A stretch of 64,000 bases of DNA. Origin: Pseudomonas protegens (GTDB taxonomy: Bacteria; Pseudomonadota; Gammaproteobacteria; Pseudomonadales; Pseudomonadaceae). The stretch covers positions 496,001 through 560,000 of the forward strand of contig NZ_CP031396.1 in NCBI RefSeq assembly GCF_003363755.1, written 5' to 3'. Positions 1-10,093 of the stretch are shown here, one piece after another. The notes under the pieces were generated by a model. That model saw only the letters and a program-made list of their open reading frames with translations, was not told the origin of the DNA and searched no databases. The first letter of the stretch is position 1. Each line of letters opens with the position of its first letter. The position numbers and the translations under genes were made by a program.

Positions 1-2915
1 CTCAGGCCCAGTTCGAAGAAGCCTCGATCCGGGTCCGGGTCGGCACAGGCCACGCCGATGATCTGCGTCAGCAGTGCACCAATCTGCGCCCGCACATCCC
101 CCACCGGCTGCGCCGCAGCGGGCACCTTGGCCGGTGCCGGCACTGCGACTTGTGCCAGCTGCGGCACGCTCAGCGCCACATCGTTGGCCTGGGCGCAGAG
201 ATTGCCCTGGGCGTCATACACCAGTACCTGCGCCCGCAGCTGGGACACGAGTCCCGCCGGCTGCGGCCGCGGCGCCGGGGCAAACCAGAAACGCTGCTGC
301 TGCCAGGGATAGGCCGGCAGCTCCAGCGCCGCCTCCCTGGGTTGGAAGGCTTGCCAGTCGGGACCCGCGCCCCACTCGTACAGGCGGGCAACAATACTGG
401 CCAGCTCCAGGGCGGCGTCGCCCTGCTTGTGCAAGGCGCCGCACACCAGCCCCTGGGTTCCCTTGTCGGCCAGGGCCTGGTTGATCGACGCCGCCAGCAC
501 GGTGTGCGGGCCGATCTCGACGAACAGCCGGTGCCCCTGCTCGATCAACTGTTCAATGGCGCGATCGAAGCGCACGATGCCACGGGCATTCCTCGCCCAG
601 TAGTCGGCATCTGCCAGGATCGGCTCCTCGGGCATCGCGCTGGTGGAAATCCAGGGCGTGTGCGCGGCAACCACCGGCAAATCCTCCAGCCCCGCGCGGA
701 TCTGCGTCAGGCACTCATCCATCTGGTAGGAGTGGAAGGCATATTCCGCCGGCATCAGGTAAGTGAAGATGCCTTCGTCACGCAGTTGCTGATCCAGAGC
801 CTGTACAGCCTGCGGGCTGCCGGACACCACACAGCTGTTTCGACTGTTGACCACCGACAGTTCCAGTTGCGGGTTGTTCGCCAGACGCGACTGGAGCGTC
901 GGCGCGGGCAGGCCCACCACCAGCATCCGCCCCTGCCCCAGGGTGTCCTTCATGGCCTGGGCCCGATGGTGGATGACCCGCACCGCCGACTCCAGGTCCA
1001 GTGCTCCGGCGCAATAGGCCGCGGCCACTTCCCCCATGGAGTGGCCGACCACCGCCGCCGGGATCACACCCCACTGGCGCAGGCATTCACTGATCGCCAC
1101 CTGGATGGCAAAGATGCAGGGCTGGGCAAATTCGGTCAGGTGCAGGCGGGACCCACTGGCGTCGCTGCGCAGCTCGGCCTCCACCGACCAGTTAGCCCAC
1201 TGGGCCAGCGCCTGGTCGCAACGCCGGATCATCGCCAGGAAGGCCGGCTCCCGTTCAAGCAGGTCGCGGCCCATTCCCACCCACTGGGCGCCCTGCCCGG
1301 TAAACACCAGCACGGGCCCGCGCCGATCCTCTTCGTCCGTCGCGCAGGCCAAGGTCGGGGCCGGCAACTGCTCCAGCTGGCTCTTCAATTGCGCGGCGTT
1401 CGCACCCACCACGGCCGACCGGTAGGGAAAGTGATCACGACGATGAATGGCGCTGGCGACAAAGGCTTGTAATTGCCCATCGTCCTGCTGCGGCAGATGA
1501 ATGGCATAGGCCCTGGCCTGCTCCACCACGGCCTGCGCGGACCTGGCCGATACCGGCAGGACCCAGGGCCGGCCCTGTGCCGAAGGTTCCTGCTGCGGCT
1601 GTGCCTGCCGATAGGCGCTGGCATCTTCGAGAATCATGTGGACGTTGGTGCCACTGAGCCCGAAACCGCTGATTCCAGCCAGGCGCGGCCGGTCGGGCAA
1701 CGACTCGATCGCCGTGGGCACCGCCAGCCGGGAACGCTTCCAGTCCACCAGAGGGTTCAACTGTGCGAGATGCAGTTGCGCAGGCACCTCGGCGTGCTTG
1801 AGAACCATCATGGTCTTGATCACGCTGGCCATTCCGGCGGCCGCATCCAGATGGCCCATGTTGGCCTTGACCGAGCCCACCCACAGCGGTCGCTCACGCC
1901 CCTGGAAGGCACGGTCCAGCGAAGAGAGTTCGATCGGATCGCCCAGTGGCGTACCGGTGCCGTGGGCCTCGACATAGTCGATGTCGTCCACGCTCAAGCC
2001 GGCCACTTTCAGGGCCTGGCGGATCACCGCAGCCTGGGCATTGGCGTTGGGCACGGTCTGGCCGGCACTGGCGCCATCCTGGTTGATCGCCGAGCCCCTG
2101 ATCACAGCCTGGATCGGGTCGCCATCGCGCAGGGCATCTGCCAGGCGCTTGAGCACCGTGACCCCGCAGCCCTCGCCCCGGACGATCCCGTCGGCCGCCG
2201 CATCGAATACCCGGCAGCGGCCACTGGGCGAGATCGCCCTGATCTGGCTCATGTAGATCGTCAGGTCCGGCGCCAGCATCAGGTTCACCCCTCCGGCCAG
2301 GGCCATGTCCGCCTCCCCTGCCTGCAAGGCGCGACAGGCCAGGTGCATGGCCACCAGGGACGAAGAGCATGCCGTGGTCACGGTCATTGCCGGCCCATGA
2401 ACACCCAGGTGGTAGGCAATACGCCCGGCGGCGAAGCTGAATTCCTTGCCGGCGGCATAGTAGGGATTGATCTGTTCGATGCCGGCCTCGCGGGAATGCA
2501 GCGCCAGGTAATCCATGCCCAGCATGCCGACATAGACCGCGGTCCTGCTGCCTTTGAGCTGCTCGCGGGTCAGGCCGGCCCGGGCCACGCTTTCACAGGC
2601 GACCTCCAGCAGCAGGCGCTGCTGCGGGTCCATTTCCTTGGCTTCAGAGGCCGAGATGCCAAAGTAATGCGCATCGAAGCGGTCGATGTGCTCGAGGAAC
2701 GCCCCCACCTTGCTGTAGGTCGTACCGGTTTCAGCAGCGTTCTCATCGTAGATCGCTGCTGTGTCCCAGCGCTCTGCGGGAACCGGTCCGACAAAATCGG
2801 TCCCAGCACGAAGGAGCTCCCAGAATGCCTCGGGGGTCGATGCACCTTTGGCAAAGCGGCATCCACTCCCGATGATTGCAATGGGTTCAAAATCCATGGG
2901 CGCACGAGCATCCAT
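1..2915 (-). CDS. pltB: Pyoluteorin type I polyketide synthase PltB, N-terminal part (KS-AT-start of ACP), cut by window edge
   Basis: Modular polyketide synthase that extends the chlorinated pyrrolyl starter with malonate units to build pyoluteorin. The chosen ATG at 2915 reads [20 protein letters not shown], the usual ketosynthase entry. The KS domain (about residues 10-430) shows the active-site motif TACSSSL and both histidine motifs ([12 protein letters not shown] and [11 protein letters not shown]). The acyltransferase domain (about 540-860) has GHSMGE and a YAFHS motif with Phe, which suggests malonyl specificity. At the extreme left the frame reads FFELGL followed by a split Ser codon, the start of an acyl carrier protein. 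No ketoreductase lies between AT and ACP, so the first module is KS-AT-ACP. About 971 codons are inside the window and the rest lies to the left. It follows pltA by 32 bases and is probably in one pltLAB transcript. Identification rests on the adjacent pltA, pltL, pltR and pltM. Confidence 0.93.
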   Translation of the reverse strand, partial: MDARAPMDFEPIAIIGSGCRFAKGASTPEAFWELLRAGTDFVGPVPAERWDTAAIYDENAAETGTTYSKVGAFLEHIDRFDAHYFGISASEAKEMDPQQRLLLEVACESVARAGLTREQLKGSRTAVYVGMLGMDYLALHSREAGIEQINPYYAAGKEFSFAAGRIAYHLGVHGPAMTVTTACSSSLVAMHLACRALQAGEADMALAGGVNLMLAPDLTIYMSQIRAISPSGRCRVFDAAADGIVRGEGCGVTVLKRLADALRDGDPIQAVIRGSAINQDGASAGQTVPNANAQAAVIRQALKVAGLSVDDIDYVEAHGTGTPLGDPIELSSLDRAFQGRERPLWVGSVKANMGHLDAAAGMASVIKTMMVLKHAEVPAQLHLAQLNPLVDWKRSRLAVPTAIESLPDRPRLAGISGFGLSGTNVHMILEDASAYRQAQPQQEPSAQGRPWVLPVSARSAQAVVEQARAYAIHLPQQDDGQLQAFVASAIHRRDHFPYRSAVVGANAAQLKSQLEQLPAPTLACATDEEDRRGPVLVFTGQGAQWVGMGRDLLEREPAFLAMIRRCDQALAQWANWSVEAELRSDASGSRLHLTEFAQPCIFAIQVAISECLRQWGVIPAAVVGHSMGEVAAAYCAGALDLESAVRVIHHRAQAMKDTLGQGRMLVVGLPAPTLQSRLANNPQLELSVVNSRNSCVVSGSPQAVQALDQQLRDEGIFTYLMPAEYAFHSYQMDECLTQIRAGLEDLPVVAAHTPWISTSAMPEEPILADADYWARNARGIVRFDRAIEQLIEQGHRLFVEIGPHTVLAASINQALADKGTQGLVCGALHKQGDAALELASIVARLYEWGAGPDWQAFQPREAALELPAYPWQQQRFWFAPAPRPQPAGLVSQLRAQVLVYDAQGNLCAQANDVALSVPQLAQVAVPAPAKVPAAAQPVGDVRAQIGALLTQIIGVACADPDPDRGFFELGL

Positions 2916-2947
2916 TCAGTCATCTCCTTCGACTGGGTGTTTAGTGT

Positions 2948-4297
2948 TTAGAACGCGGGTTTGGCGGTAGGAACCTGCATGTCGCCCAGGTACTTGTGCC
3001 AGAGGTGTTCAGGGTCGCTTTCAACCGCAGCGATGATTTCGCGCATCTTGTCCAGCACTTCCAGGCGCTTGCCGCTGTAGACGTCCCCTTGCAGCAATTG
3101 CAGGATGTCCAGGCGGTAGCGTGGGTCTTGAACGAACGCGGTGAAGAGGATGTTCAGGCGGTAATAGAGCGTGATGAACTCATACCAGTTCTTGATGCCA
3201 TTCCTGATCATGCCTTCGTAGTGAGTGAAACTGGACTTGCTGAAGTCGTTGTTCTTCACCGCCTCGATGATGTCGCCGCTGGCGATGCGCGCACTGTTGA
3301 GTGCAACGCTGACGCCGCTGGAGAAGATCGGGTCGACGAACCGAGCGGCATCGCCGATCAGCACGAAGCTGTCGCCACAGACTTCTTTCATGCCGTAGCT
3401 GTAGTCCGCCTCTTTCTTGAACGGGCGGACCTGCTCCGAGGCCTTCAGCGCGTCATGCAGGTTTTCCCGGGTCTTCACCGCTTCCCAGAAGAACTCTTCA
3501 TAGGTGAGGTCGGAGTTGGTGTAGTTCTGCTTCTGCGTAACCACGCCCACGCTGGTAATGGTTTCGGTGATCGGGATCTGCCAGACCCAGGTATTGGTCA
3601 TCGGCAGGAAGTGAATGAAGATGTAGTCGACCTTGTCCGGGCTTTGCGTCGCCGACTTGCGGTCGAAGTTGTCGAACCAGGAGTGAATCGCGAACTGGTT
3701 GAAGACCGGGTCCTTTTCTCGCAAGCCCAGCCGGCGGCCCAGCAGCACGTTACGACCGCTGGCATCCACCACCATCTTCGCCTTGATCTCGACGCTGCGC
3801 TTGCCCAGCTTGGCATTGACAATGACATTGCCCGGGCTGAGAAACTCGACGTCAGCGATCTCCACGCCCTGGAAGACCTTGGCCCCCAGCGAACCTGCGT
3901 GCTCCAGAAGAATGCGGTCGAACTTGCCGCGGTCGACGTGGAACGTGAAGTCGCGATCGACCCCTTCCTGCTTGCGCTCGTTGAAGAGGATTTCCGCCGA
4001 ACGGAAATCGTGGTCCAGCCCCTGGAAGCCCATCTTGTCTTCGGGGCCGGAATCTGCCGAGGTCCAGGCAGCGCCGAACTTCTTCGGGAAGTTGGCTTTC
4101 TCGATCTTTTCCATCACCCCGATTTCCAGCAGCACCGGAGTGGTGGCCGGTACCAGCGACTCGCCAACATGCTCGCGCTCGAACAGTTCTTTTTCGAACA
4201 CCGCGCATTTGACACCGGCTTTTGCCAGGTAGGAGGCCATGGTCGAACCCGCCGGCCCGCCACCGATAATCACTACATCATAATCATGATCGCTCAT
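2948..4297 (-). CDS. pltA: FAD-dependent halogenase PltA (pyrrolyl-carrier-protein dichlorinase)
   Basis: Flavin-dependent halogenase that dichlorinates the pyrrole ring while it is tethered to PltL, using FADH2, O2 and chloride, to give the starter unit of pyoluteorin. The 449-residue length is the length of PltA. Visible features are the N-terminal FAD dinucleotide fold VVIIGGGPAGSTMA (residues 8-21), the conserved lysine of flavin halogenases at K73 in FPKKFGAAW, and the WxWxIP motif as WVWQIPI. The second FAD motif is GDSFVLIGDAARFVDPIFSSG. The long C-terminal part (about 350-449) is typical of carrier-protein-type halogenases. It lies 13 bases downstream of pltL and 32 bases upstream of pltB, so the three are very likely co-transcribed. 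Confidence 0.96.
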   Translation of the reverse strand: MSDHDYDVVIIGGGPAGSTMASYLAKAGVKCAVFEKELFEREHVGESLVPATTPVLLEIGVMEKIEKANFPKKFGAAWTSADSGPEDKMGFQGLDHDFRSAEILFNERKQEGVDRDFTFHVDRGKFDRILLEHAGSLGAKVFQGVEIADVEFLSPGNVIVNAKLGKRSVEIKAKMVVDASGRNVLLGRRLGLREKDPVFNQFAIHSWFDNFDRKSATQSPDKVDYIFIHFLPMTNTWVWQIPITETITSVGVVTQKQNYTNSDLTYEEFFWEAVKTRENLHDALKASEQVRPFKKEADYSYGMKEVCGDSFVLIGDAARFVDPIFSSGVSVALNSARIASGDIIEAVKNNDFSKSSFTHYEGMIRNGIKNWYEFITLYYRLNILFTAFVQDPRYRLDILQLLQGDVYSGKRLEVLDKMREIIAAVESDPEHLWHKYLGDMQVPTAKPAF

Positions 4298-4310
4298 TGC
4301 CCACTCCCTG

Positions 4311-4718
<408 letters not shown>

Positions 4719-4777
4719 TCAACACAACTTAACGGTGTTCCACAGGCCTGTATGACGATCTTCAGAAAGTCATTTTC

Positions 4778-4804
4778 GAGCGCCAAAGCATAGTTTTGGC
4801 GCTC
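4778..4804. promoter_or_regulatory. Perfect inverted repeat in pltL/pltR intergenic region
   Basis: GAGCGCCAAA is followed by a 7-base spacer and its exact complement TTTGGCGCTC. The stem is ten perfect base pairs. It lies about 200 bases upstream of pltL and 260 upstream of pltR, so it could be an operator or a hairpin in a long leader. No poly-T run follows on either strand, which argues against an intrinsic terminator. Confidence 0.55.
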
Positions 4805-4960
4805 TGCGCAATTGGCCACTAGAACTATTTTTGTATCCAGATAGTGCAAACCAAGCCTTGCACTTGAGCGGTGTTCCGCTCTGCGCCGGGTGGAGCTGCG
4901 GAGCCTGAAATATTATGAATCAATTTTATCAAAGCCAACTAATCAAGGGCCCAGCACTGC

Positions 4961-4989
4961 TTGACAAACAAAAAGCCTAGCCGTACTAA
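4961..4989 (+). promoter_or_regulatory. Putative sigma70 promoter of pltR
   Basis: TTGACA (perfect -35), a 17-base spacer and TACTAA (-10, four of six consensus positions) lie about 74 bases upstream of the pltR ATG, on the same strand. The pltR ribosome-binding site is AAAAGGA before the ATG at 5063. Motif and spacing only; no transcript data. Confidence 0.6.
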
Positions 4990-5062
4990 GGAGGCTGTCA
5001 TGATCTATTTGTAATTTGTCTTTACAAAAACAAGACACTAAAAACTCTAAAAGGATTTAGTA

Positions 5063-6094
5063 ATGAAGGCGCTAGGCGTTGTCAATGACATAGACCTTTA
5101 TATATCCGTAACTAAAACTGGTAGTTTCTCCGAAACAGGAAGACTATTTGGCATCCCACCTTCTTCGGTGATGCGCAGAATCAATAGCCTCGAAAAAGAA
5201 CTTGAAACCTGCCTATTCAATCGATCGACAAAATGCTTGGTACTTACCGAAACAGGCCTGCTCTTTCTCGAACATGCAAAGAACATCTCGAGATGCATTG
5301 GGCATGCTAGATCAGAAGTAAAAGAACACACTGCATCGACCCTTGGCATTCTCAAGGTTTCAGCACCCGTGGCCTTTGGACGGCGCCATGTAGCGCCTTT
5401 GTTGAGCCGAATACTGAACCATCATCCCGGTTTGAACATTGAATTCTCGCTTAACGACAACGTTCTCGACCCCAGCATCGATAACGTCGATATCTGTATC
5501 AAGCTGGGCATATTGCCGGACAGTAATCTGATTCCAACGAAACTTGCGGATATGCGGCGCGTGCTCTGCGCAAGCCCGGAATACATCCGGCAACACGGCT
5601 GTCCGCAAACTCTTGAAGACCTGTACCAACATGCCTGCCTGATCCACAGCACCTGCAGCAACTTCTCACTGACTTGGCAATTCAAGGTCGATGGCCTGTT
5701 CAAGAAGCTCATGCCCAGCAGCCGGCTATCGGTCAACAGTTCCGAGTTGCTGGTGGACGGCGCCCTTCAAGGCATAGGAATCATCCACGCACCCACCTGG
5801 CTGGTGCATGAACAGATCGCCAGCGGCCAACTGGTGTCGCTGCTCGACGAATATTGCGAGGCCGATCCGCAACAGGGAGCGATCTACGCACTGAGGGCAC
5901 GCAGCAGCGTTGTCCCGGCCAAGACCCGCCTGTTCATCAATGAGTTGAAACGCTCGATCGGCAGCACGCCTTACTGGGACTTGCCGTTTGAAAAGGAAAT
6001 ACCGCAGACCCTGGCCACCCTGCATTTCGATACGGCAATGCATTCAGCGCTTTCCAGAGCCACCACCTTGCACGACAAGAGCCAGACATCATGA
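5063..6094 (+). CDS. pltR: LysR-type transcriptional activator PltR
   Basis: LysR-family regulator of 343 residues, the pathway-specific activator of pyoluteorin genes. The N-terminal winged helix-turn-helix (about residues 8-66) contains TGSFSETGRLFGIPPSSVMR, followed by a periplasmic-binding-like effector domain (about 90-300). It is transcribed divergently from pltLAB, and its last four bases overlap the pltM start (ATGA), so the two genes are translationally coupled. The likely co-inducer is an intermediate or halogenated phloroglucinol made with PltM; that link comes from published work on P. protegens, not from this sequence. Confidence 0.95.
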   Translation: MKALGVVNDIDLYISVTKTGSFSETGRLFGIPPSSVMRRINSLEKELETCLFNRSTKCLVLTETGLLFLEHAKNISRCIGHARSEVKEHTASTLGILKVSAPVAFGRRHVAPLLSRILNHHPGLNIEFSLNDNVLDPSIDNVDICIKLGILPDSNLIPTKLADMRRVLCASPEYIRQHGCPQTLEDLYQHACLIHSTCSNFSLTWQFKVDGLFKKLMPSSRLSVNSSELLVDGALQGIGIIHAPTWLVHEQIASGQLVSLLDEYCEADPQQGAIYALRARSSVVPAKTRLFINELKRSIGSTPYWDLPFEKEIPQTLATLHFDTAMHSALSRATTLHDKSQTS

Positions 6095-7599
6095 ATCAGT
6101 ACGACGTCATTATCATCGGTAGTGGTATCGCCGGCGCGCTGACCGGCGCTGTCCTCGCGAAGTCCGGGCTGAACGTACTGATCCTCGACTCGGCCCAGCA
6201 CCCACGATTCTCCGTCGGCGAAGCGGCGACACCGGAAAGCGGTTTTCTGCTGCGCTTGCTCGCAAAGCGCTTCGACATCCCTGAAATCGCCTACCTCTCG
6301 CACCCCGACAAGATCATCCAGCACGTCGGTTCGAGCGCCTGCGGGATCAAGCTGGGCTTCAGTTTTGCCTGGCATCAAGAGAACGCGCCGTCGTCCCCCG
6401 ACCACCTTGTGGCCCCGCCGCTGAAGGCGCCGGAAGCCCATCTTTTCCGGCAGGACATCGACTATTTCGCTCTGATGATTGCCCTGAAACACGGCGCCGA
6501 ATCCAGACAGAACATCAAGATCGAGTCGATCAGCCTCAACGACGACGGGGTCGAGGTGGCATTGTCCAACGCCGCCCCCGTCAAGGCCGCGTTCATCATT
6601 GACGCTGCTGCCCAGGGCTCTCCGCTCTCCCGCCAACTGGGCTTGCGCACCACCGAAGGGCTGGCGACCGACACCTGCTCATTCTTCACCCACATGCTCA
6701 ATGTGAAGAGCTACGAAGATGCCCTGGCTCCGTTGTCCCGCACTCGTTCCCCCATCGAACTGTTCAAGAGCACCTTGCACCACATCTTCGAAGAGGGCTG
6801 GTTGTGGGTCATCCCCTTCAATAACCATCCGCAGGGCACCAATCAGTTGTGCAGCGTCGGCTTCCAGTTCAACAACGCCAAGTACCGTCCCACCGAGGCG
6901 CCGGAGATCGAGTTTCGCAAACTGCTGAAAAAGTACCCGGCCATCGGCGAACACTTCAAGGATGCGGTCAATGCCCGGGAGTGGATCTACGCGCCGCGCA
7001 TCAACTACCGCAGCGTGCAAAATGTCGGGGATCGCTTCTGCCTGCTGCCGCAAGCCACAGGGTTTATCGACCCGCTGTTCTCCAGGGGATTGATCACCAC
7101 CTTCGAGTCCATCCTCAGGCTGGCCCCCAAGGTGCTGGACGCCGCCCGCAGCAACCGCTGGCAACGGGAACAGTTCATCGAAGTCGAGCGCCATTGCCTG
7201 AACGCGGTGGCGACCAATGACCAGTTGGTTTCCTGCTCCTATGAAGCCTTCAGCGACTTTCACCTGTGGAACGTGTGGCATCGGGTCTGGCTCAGCGGCT
7301 CCAACCTGGGCAGTGCCTTTCTGCAAAAGCTGCTGCACGACCTGGAACACAGTGGCGACGCCCGCCAGTTCGATGCAGCGCTTGAGGCGGTGCGCTTCCC
7401 TGGCTGCCTGTCCCTGAACTCGCCCGCCTACGAAAGCCTGTTCAGGCAGTCGTGCCAGGTCATGCAACAGGCCAGGGAGCAAGCCAGGCCGGTGGCCGAA
7501 ACCGCCAACGCGCTGCATGAACTGATCAAGGAGCATGAAGCCGAGTTGTTGCCCCTGGGCTATTCGCGGATATCCAATCGTTTCATCCTCAAAGCCTGA
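6091..7599 (+). CDS. pltM: FAD-dependent phloroglucinol halogenase PltM
   Basis: Flavin-dependent halogenase (502 residues) that chlorinates free phloroglucinol; the products act as signals inducing pyoluteorin synthesis in P. protegens. Visible features are the FAD fold IIIGSGIAGALTGAVLAKSG (residues 7-26), the conserved catalytic-lysine position at K87 (GIKLGFSFAWHQ) and the WxWxIP motif as WLWVIPF. A second FAD motif is RFCLLPQATGFIDPLFSRG. It resembles PltA only distantly, which fits a free-substrate halogenase. The ATG overlaps the pltR stop. No strong terminator follows; a weak GC-rich repeat lies at 7620-7650. Confidence 0.94.
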   Translation: MNQYDVIIIGSGIAGALTGAVLAKSGLNVLILDSAQHPRFSVGEAATPESGFLLRLLAKRFDIPEIAYLSHPDKIIQHVGSSACGIKLGFSFAWHQENAPSSPDHLVAPPLKAPEAHLFRQDIDYFALMIALKHGAESRQNIKIESISLNDDGVEVALSNAAPVKAAFIIDAAAQGSPLSRQLGLRTTEGLATDTCSFFTHMLNVKSYEDALAPLSRTRSPIELFKSTLHHIFEEGWLWVIPFNNHPQGTNQLCSVGFQFNNAKYRPTEAPEIEFRKLLKKYPAIGEHFKDAVNAREWIYAPRINYRSVQNVGDRFCLLPQATGFIDPLFSRGLITTFESILRLAPKVLDAARSNRWQREQFIEVERHCLNAVATNDQLVSCSYEAFSDFHLWNVWHRVWLSGSNLGSAFLQKLLHDLEHSGDARQFDAALEAVRFPGCLSLNSPAYESLFRQSCQVMQQAREQARPVAETANALHELIKEHEAELLPLGYSRISNRFILKA

Positions 7600-7749
7600 A
7601 TGCCTGAGTGATGCCCGGGGCCGGGTGCCGGTGTCTGTGACCGGCAGCCAGCCCTGGCGATCCACCCGTGCGCCGAAAACCGCAACACTTCCCGCGCAAA
7701 ATCCCGGATAATGCCCGCCATTTTTTGCTTTGTGATGCCGGTGCCCCCC

Positions 7750-9969
7750 ATGGAAATCAAGGTCAACTTTCTCGACAACCTTCGACTTGAAGCCAAGTTC
7801 GACGACTTCACGGTGGTGGCCGACCAACCGATCCGCTACAAGGGCGATGGTTCGGCGCCGGGTCCGTTCGACTATTTCCTGGCTTCTTCGGCGCTGTGCG
7901 CGGCGTACTTCGTCAAGCTGTACTGCCAGACCCGCAACATCCCCACCGACAATATCCGCCTGTCGCAGAACAACATTGTCGATCCGGAAAACCGCTACAA
8001 CCAGATCTTCAAGATCCAGGTCGAACTGCCGGCGGACATCTCCGACAAGGACCGCCAGGGCATCCTGCGTTCCATCGACCGTTGCACCGTGAAGAAGGTG
8101 GTGCAGACCGGCCCCGAGTTCATCATCGAGGAAGTGGAAAACCTCGACGCCGATGCCCAGGCGCTGTTGATGCCGCAATCGGGCACCAGCGCAGGCACCT
8201 ACATTGCCGGCAAGGACCTGCCCCTGGAGCAGACCATCGCCAACATGTCCGGCATCCTCGCGGGCCTGGGGATGAAGATCGAAATCGCTTCATGGCGCAA
8301 TATCGTGCCCAACGTCTGGTCGCTACATATCCGCGATGCGCAGTCGCCGATGTGCTTCACCAACGGCAAGGGCGCGACCAAGGAAAGCGCCCTGGCGTCG
8401 GCCCTGGGCGAGTTCATCGAGCGCCTGAACTGCAACTTCTTCTACAACGACCAGTTCTGGGGCGAGGAAATCGCCAACGCCGAGTTCGTGCATTACCCGG
8501 ACGAACGCTGGTTCCAGCCGGGGCGCAAGGACGAGCTGCCCAAGGAGATCCTCGACGAACACTGCCTGGCCATCTACAACCCGGATGGCGAGCTGCGCGG
8601 CTCCCACCTGTACGACACCAACTCGGGCAACATCGAGCGCGGCATCTGCTGCCTGCCCTACGTGCGCCAGTCCGACGGCGAGGTGGTGTACTTCCCCTCC
8701 AACCTGATCGAGAACCTGTACCTGAGCAACGGCATGAGCGCCGGCAACACCCTGGCCGAAGCCCAGGTGCAGTGCCTGTCGGAGATCTTCGAGCGGGCGG
8801 TCAAGCGCCAGATCCTCGAAGGCGAGCTGGCCCTGCCGGACGTGCCCCAGGAAGTGCTGGCCAAGTACCCGAGCATTCTGGCGGGCATCCAGGGCCTGGA
8901 AGAGCAAGGCTTCCCGGTGCTGGTCAAGGACGCGTCCCTGGGCGGTGAGTTCCCGGTGATGTGCGTGACCCTGATGAACCCGCGCACCGGTGGCGTGTTC
9001 GCCTCGTTCGGCGCCCACCCAAGCTTCGAGGTGGCGCTGGAGCGCAGCCTCACCGAGCTGCTCCAGGGCCGCAGCTTCGAAGGCTTGAACGACCTGCCGC
9101 AACCGACCTTTGAAAGCCAGGCGCTGATGGAGCCGAACAACTTCGTCGAGCACTTCATCGACTCCAGCGGCGTGGTGTCGTGGCGTTTCTTCAGTGCCAA
9201 GGCGGACTTCGAATTCGTCGAGTGGGACTTCACCAGCCAGAGCGGCTTCAGCGAAAGGGAAAAAGCCAGCGCCGAGGAAGCCGCGACCCTGTTCGGCATC
9301 CTCGAAGGCCTGGGCAAGGAAGTCTACATGGCGGTGTACCAGCACCTGGGGGCCACCGCCTGCCGCATCCTGGTGCCGGACTATTCGGAAATCTACCCGG
9401 TGGACGACCTGATCTGGGACAACACCAACAAGGCGCTGTTCTTCCGTGAAGACATCCTCAACCTGCACAGCCTGGACGAAGACGGTTTGCGCTCACTGCT
9501 GGAGCGCCTGGAAGAAAGCGAGCTGGACGACTACACCGACATCACCACCCTGATCGGCATCGAGTTCGACGACAACACCGCCTGGGGCCAGTTGACCATC
9601 CTCGAACTCAAGCTGCTGCTCCACGTGGCCCTGGGGCAGTTCGACCCGGCCAAGGAACTGGTGGAGATGTTCCTGCAATACAACGACAACACCGTCGAGC
9701 GCGGGCTGTTCTATCAGGCCTTGAACGCGGTGCTGGAAGTGGAACTGGACGACGAACTGGAGCTGGGCGACTACGAAGCCAATCTGCGGCGCATGTTCGG
9801 CAACGAACGGATGGACGCGGTGATCGGCTCGGTGGACGGTAGCGTACGCTTCTACGGCCTGACCCCGACCAACCTGCAGCTCGAAGGCCTGGACCGTCAC
9901 CTGCGGCTGATCGACAGCTACAAGAAGCTGCACGCGGCACGGGCCAAGTGGAGCGCAGCCAACCGCTGA
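7750..9969 (+). CDS. OsmC-YcaO fusion protein
   Basis: Two-domain protein of about 739 residues. Residues 1-140 match the OsmC/Ohr-like fold (the segment GDGSAPGPFDYFLASSALCA is typical, with a second conserved Cys in RSIDRCTVKKV). The rest (about 155-739) is a YcaO ATP-grasp-like domain close to E. coli YcaO (IPNVWSLHIRD-type segment, then FTNGKGATKESALASALGEF). E. coli YcaO assists RimO-dependent methylthiolation of ribosomal protein S12; other YcaO proteins make thioamides and azolines on peptides. No precursor peptide or partner dehydrogenase is adjacent. The start at 7750 (MEIKVNFLDN) is preferred because the conserved domain begins there; ATGs at 7711 and 7735 are possible and none has a strong ribosome-binding site. 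Its role next to the plt genes is unknown. Confidence 0.88.
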   Translation: MEIKVNFLDNLRLEAKFDDFTVVADQPIRYKGDGSAPGPFDYFLASSALCAAYFVKLYCQTRNIPTDNIRLSQNNIVDPENRYNQIFKIQVELPADISDKDRQGILRSIDRCTVKKVVQTGPEFIIEEVENLDADAQALLMPQSGTSAGTYIAGKDLPLEQTIANMSGILAGLGMKIEIASWRNIVPNVWSLHIRDAQSPMCFTNGKGATKESALASALGEFIERLNCNFFYNDQFWGEEIANAEFVHYPDERWFQPGRKDELPKEILDEHCLAIYNPDGELRGSHLYDTNSGNIERGICCLPYVRQSDGEVVYFPSNLIENLYLSNGMSAGNTLAEAQVQCLSEIFERAVKRQILEGELALPDVPQEVLAKYPSILAGIQGLEEQGFPVLVKDASLGGEFPVMCVTLMNPRTGGVFASFGAHPSFEVALERSLTELLQGRSFEGLNDLPQPTFESQALMEPNNFVEHFIDSSGVVSWRFFSAKADFEFVEWDFTSQSGFSEREKASAEEAATLFGILEGLGKEVYMAVYQHLGATACRILVPDYSEIYPVDDLIWDNTNKALFFREDILNLHSLDEDGLRSLLERLEESELDDYTDITTLIGIEFDDNTAWGQLTILELKLLLHVALGQFDPAKELVEMFLQYNDNTVERGLFYQALNAVLEVELDDELELGDYEANLRRMFGNERMDAVIGSVDGSVRFYGLTPTNLQLEGLDRHLRLIDSYKKLHAARAKWSAANR

Positions 9970-9985
9970 CACAGCGCCCCGTACC

Positions 9986-10085
9986 TGTAGCAGCGAGCTT
10001 GCTCGCGAAGCCCTCAAGAACGCCGCGTTCCCCAGTGAACGCGGCGTTTTCGTTGGCGACCATCGCCAGCCTGCTCGCTCCTACA
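9986..10085. repeat. REPIN-like pair of inverted REP sequences
   Basis: TGTAGCAGCGAGCTTGCTCG at the left end and the inverted relative CGCCAGCCTGCTCGCTCCTA at the right end are typical Pseudomonas REP sequences in head-to-head arrangement. The intrinsic terminator of the YcaO gene sits between them. Confidence 0.75.
10019..10050 (+). terminator. Intrinsic terminator after the OsmC-YcaO gene
   Basis: A 12-base-pair stem (AACGCCGCGTTC pairing with GAACGCGGCGTT) is followed by TTTTCGTT. It lies 50 bases after the stop codon and may serve both strands. Confidence 0.85.
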
Positions 10086-10093
10086 GTGACTCG

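Noticed and set aside
150..2951. Plus-strand open frames opposite pltB
   Set aside because: The minus strand encodes ketosynthase and acyltransferase with all active-site motifs; the plus-strand products are low-complexity.
4988..5014. Tiny leader ORF (ATG ATC TAT TTG TAA) with a strong AAGGAGG before pltR
   Set aside because: The ribosome-binding site overlaps the predicted -10 element, so a transcript from that promoter would lack it. Four codons are not enough to argue for a leader peptide.
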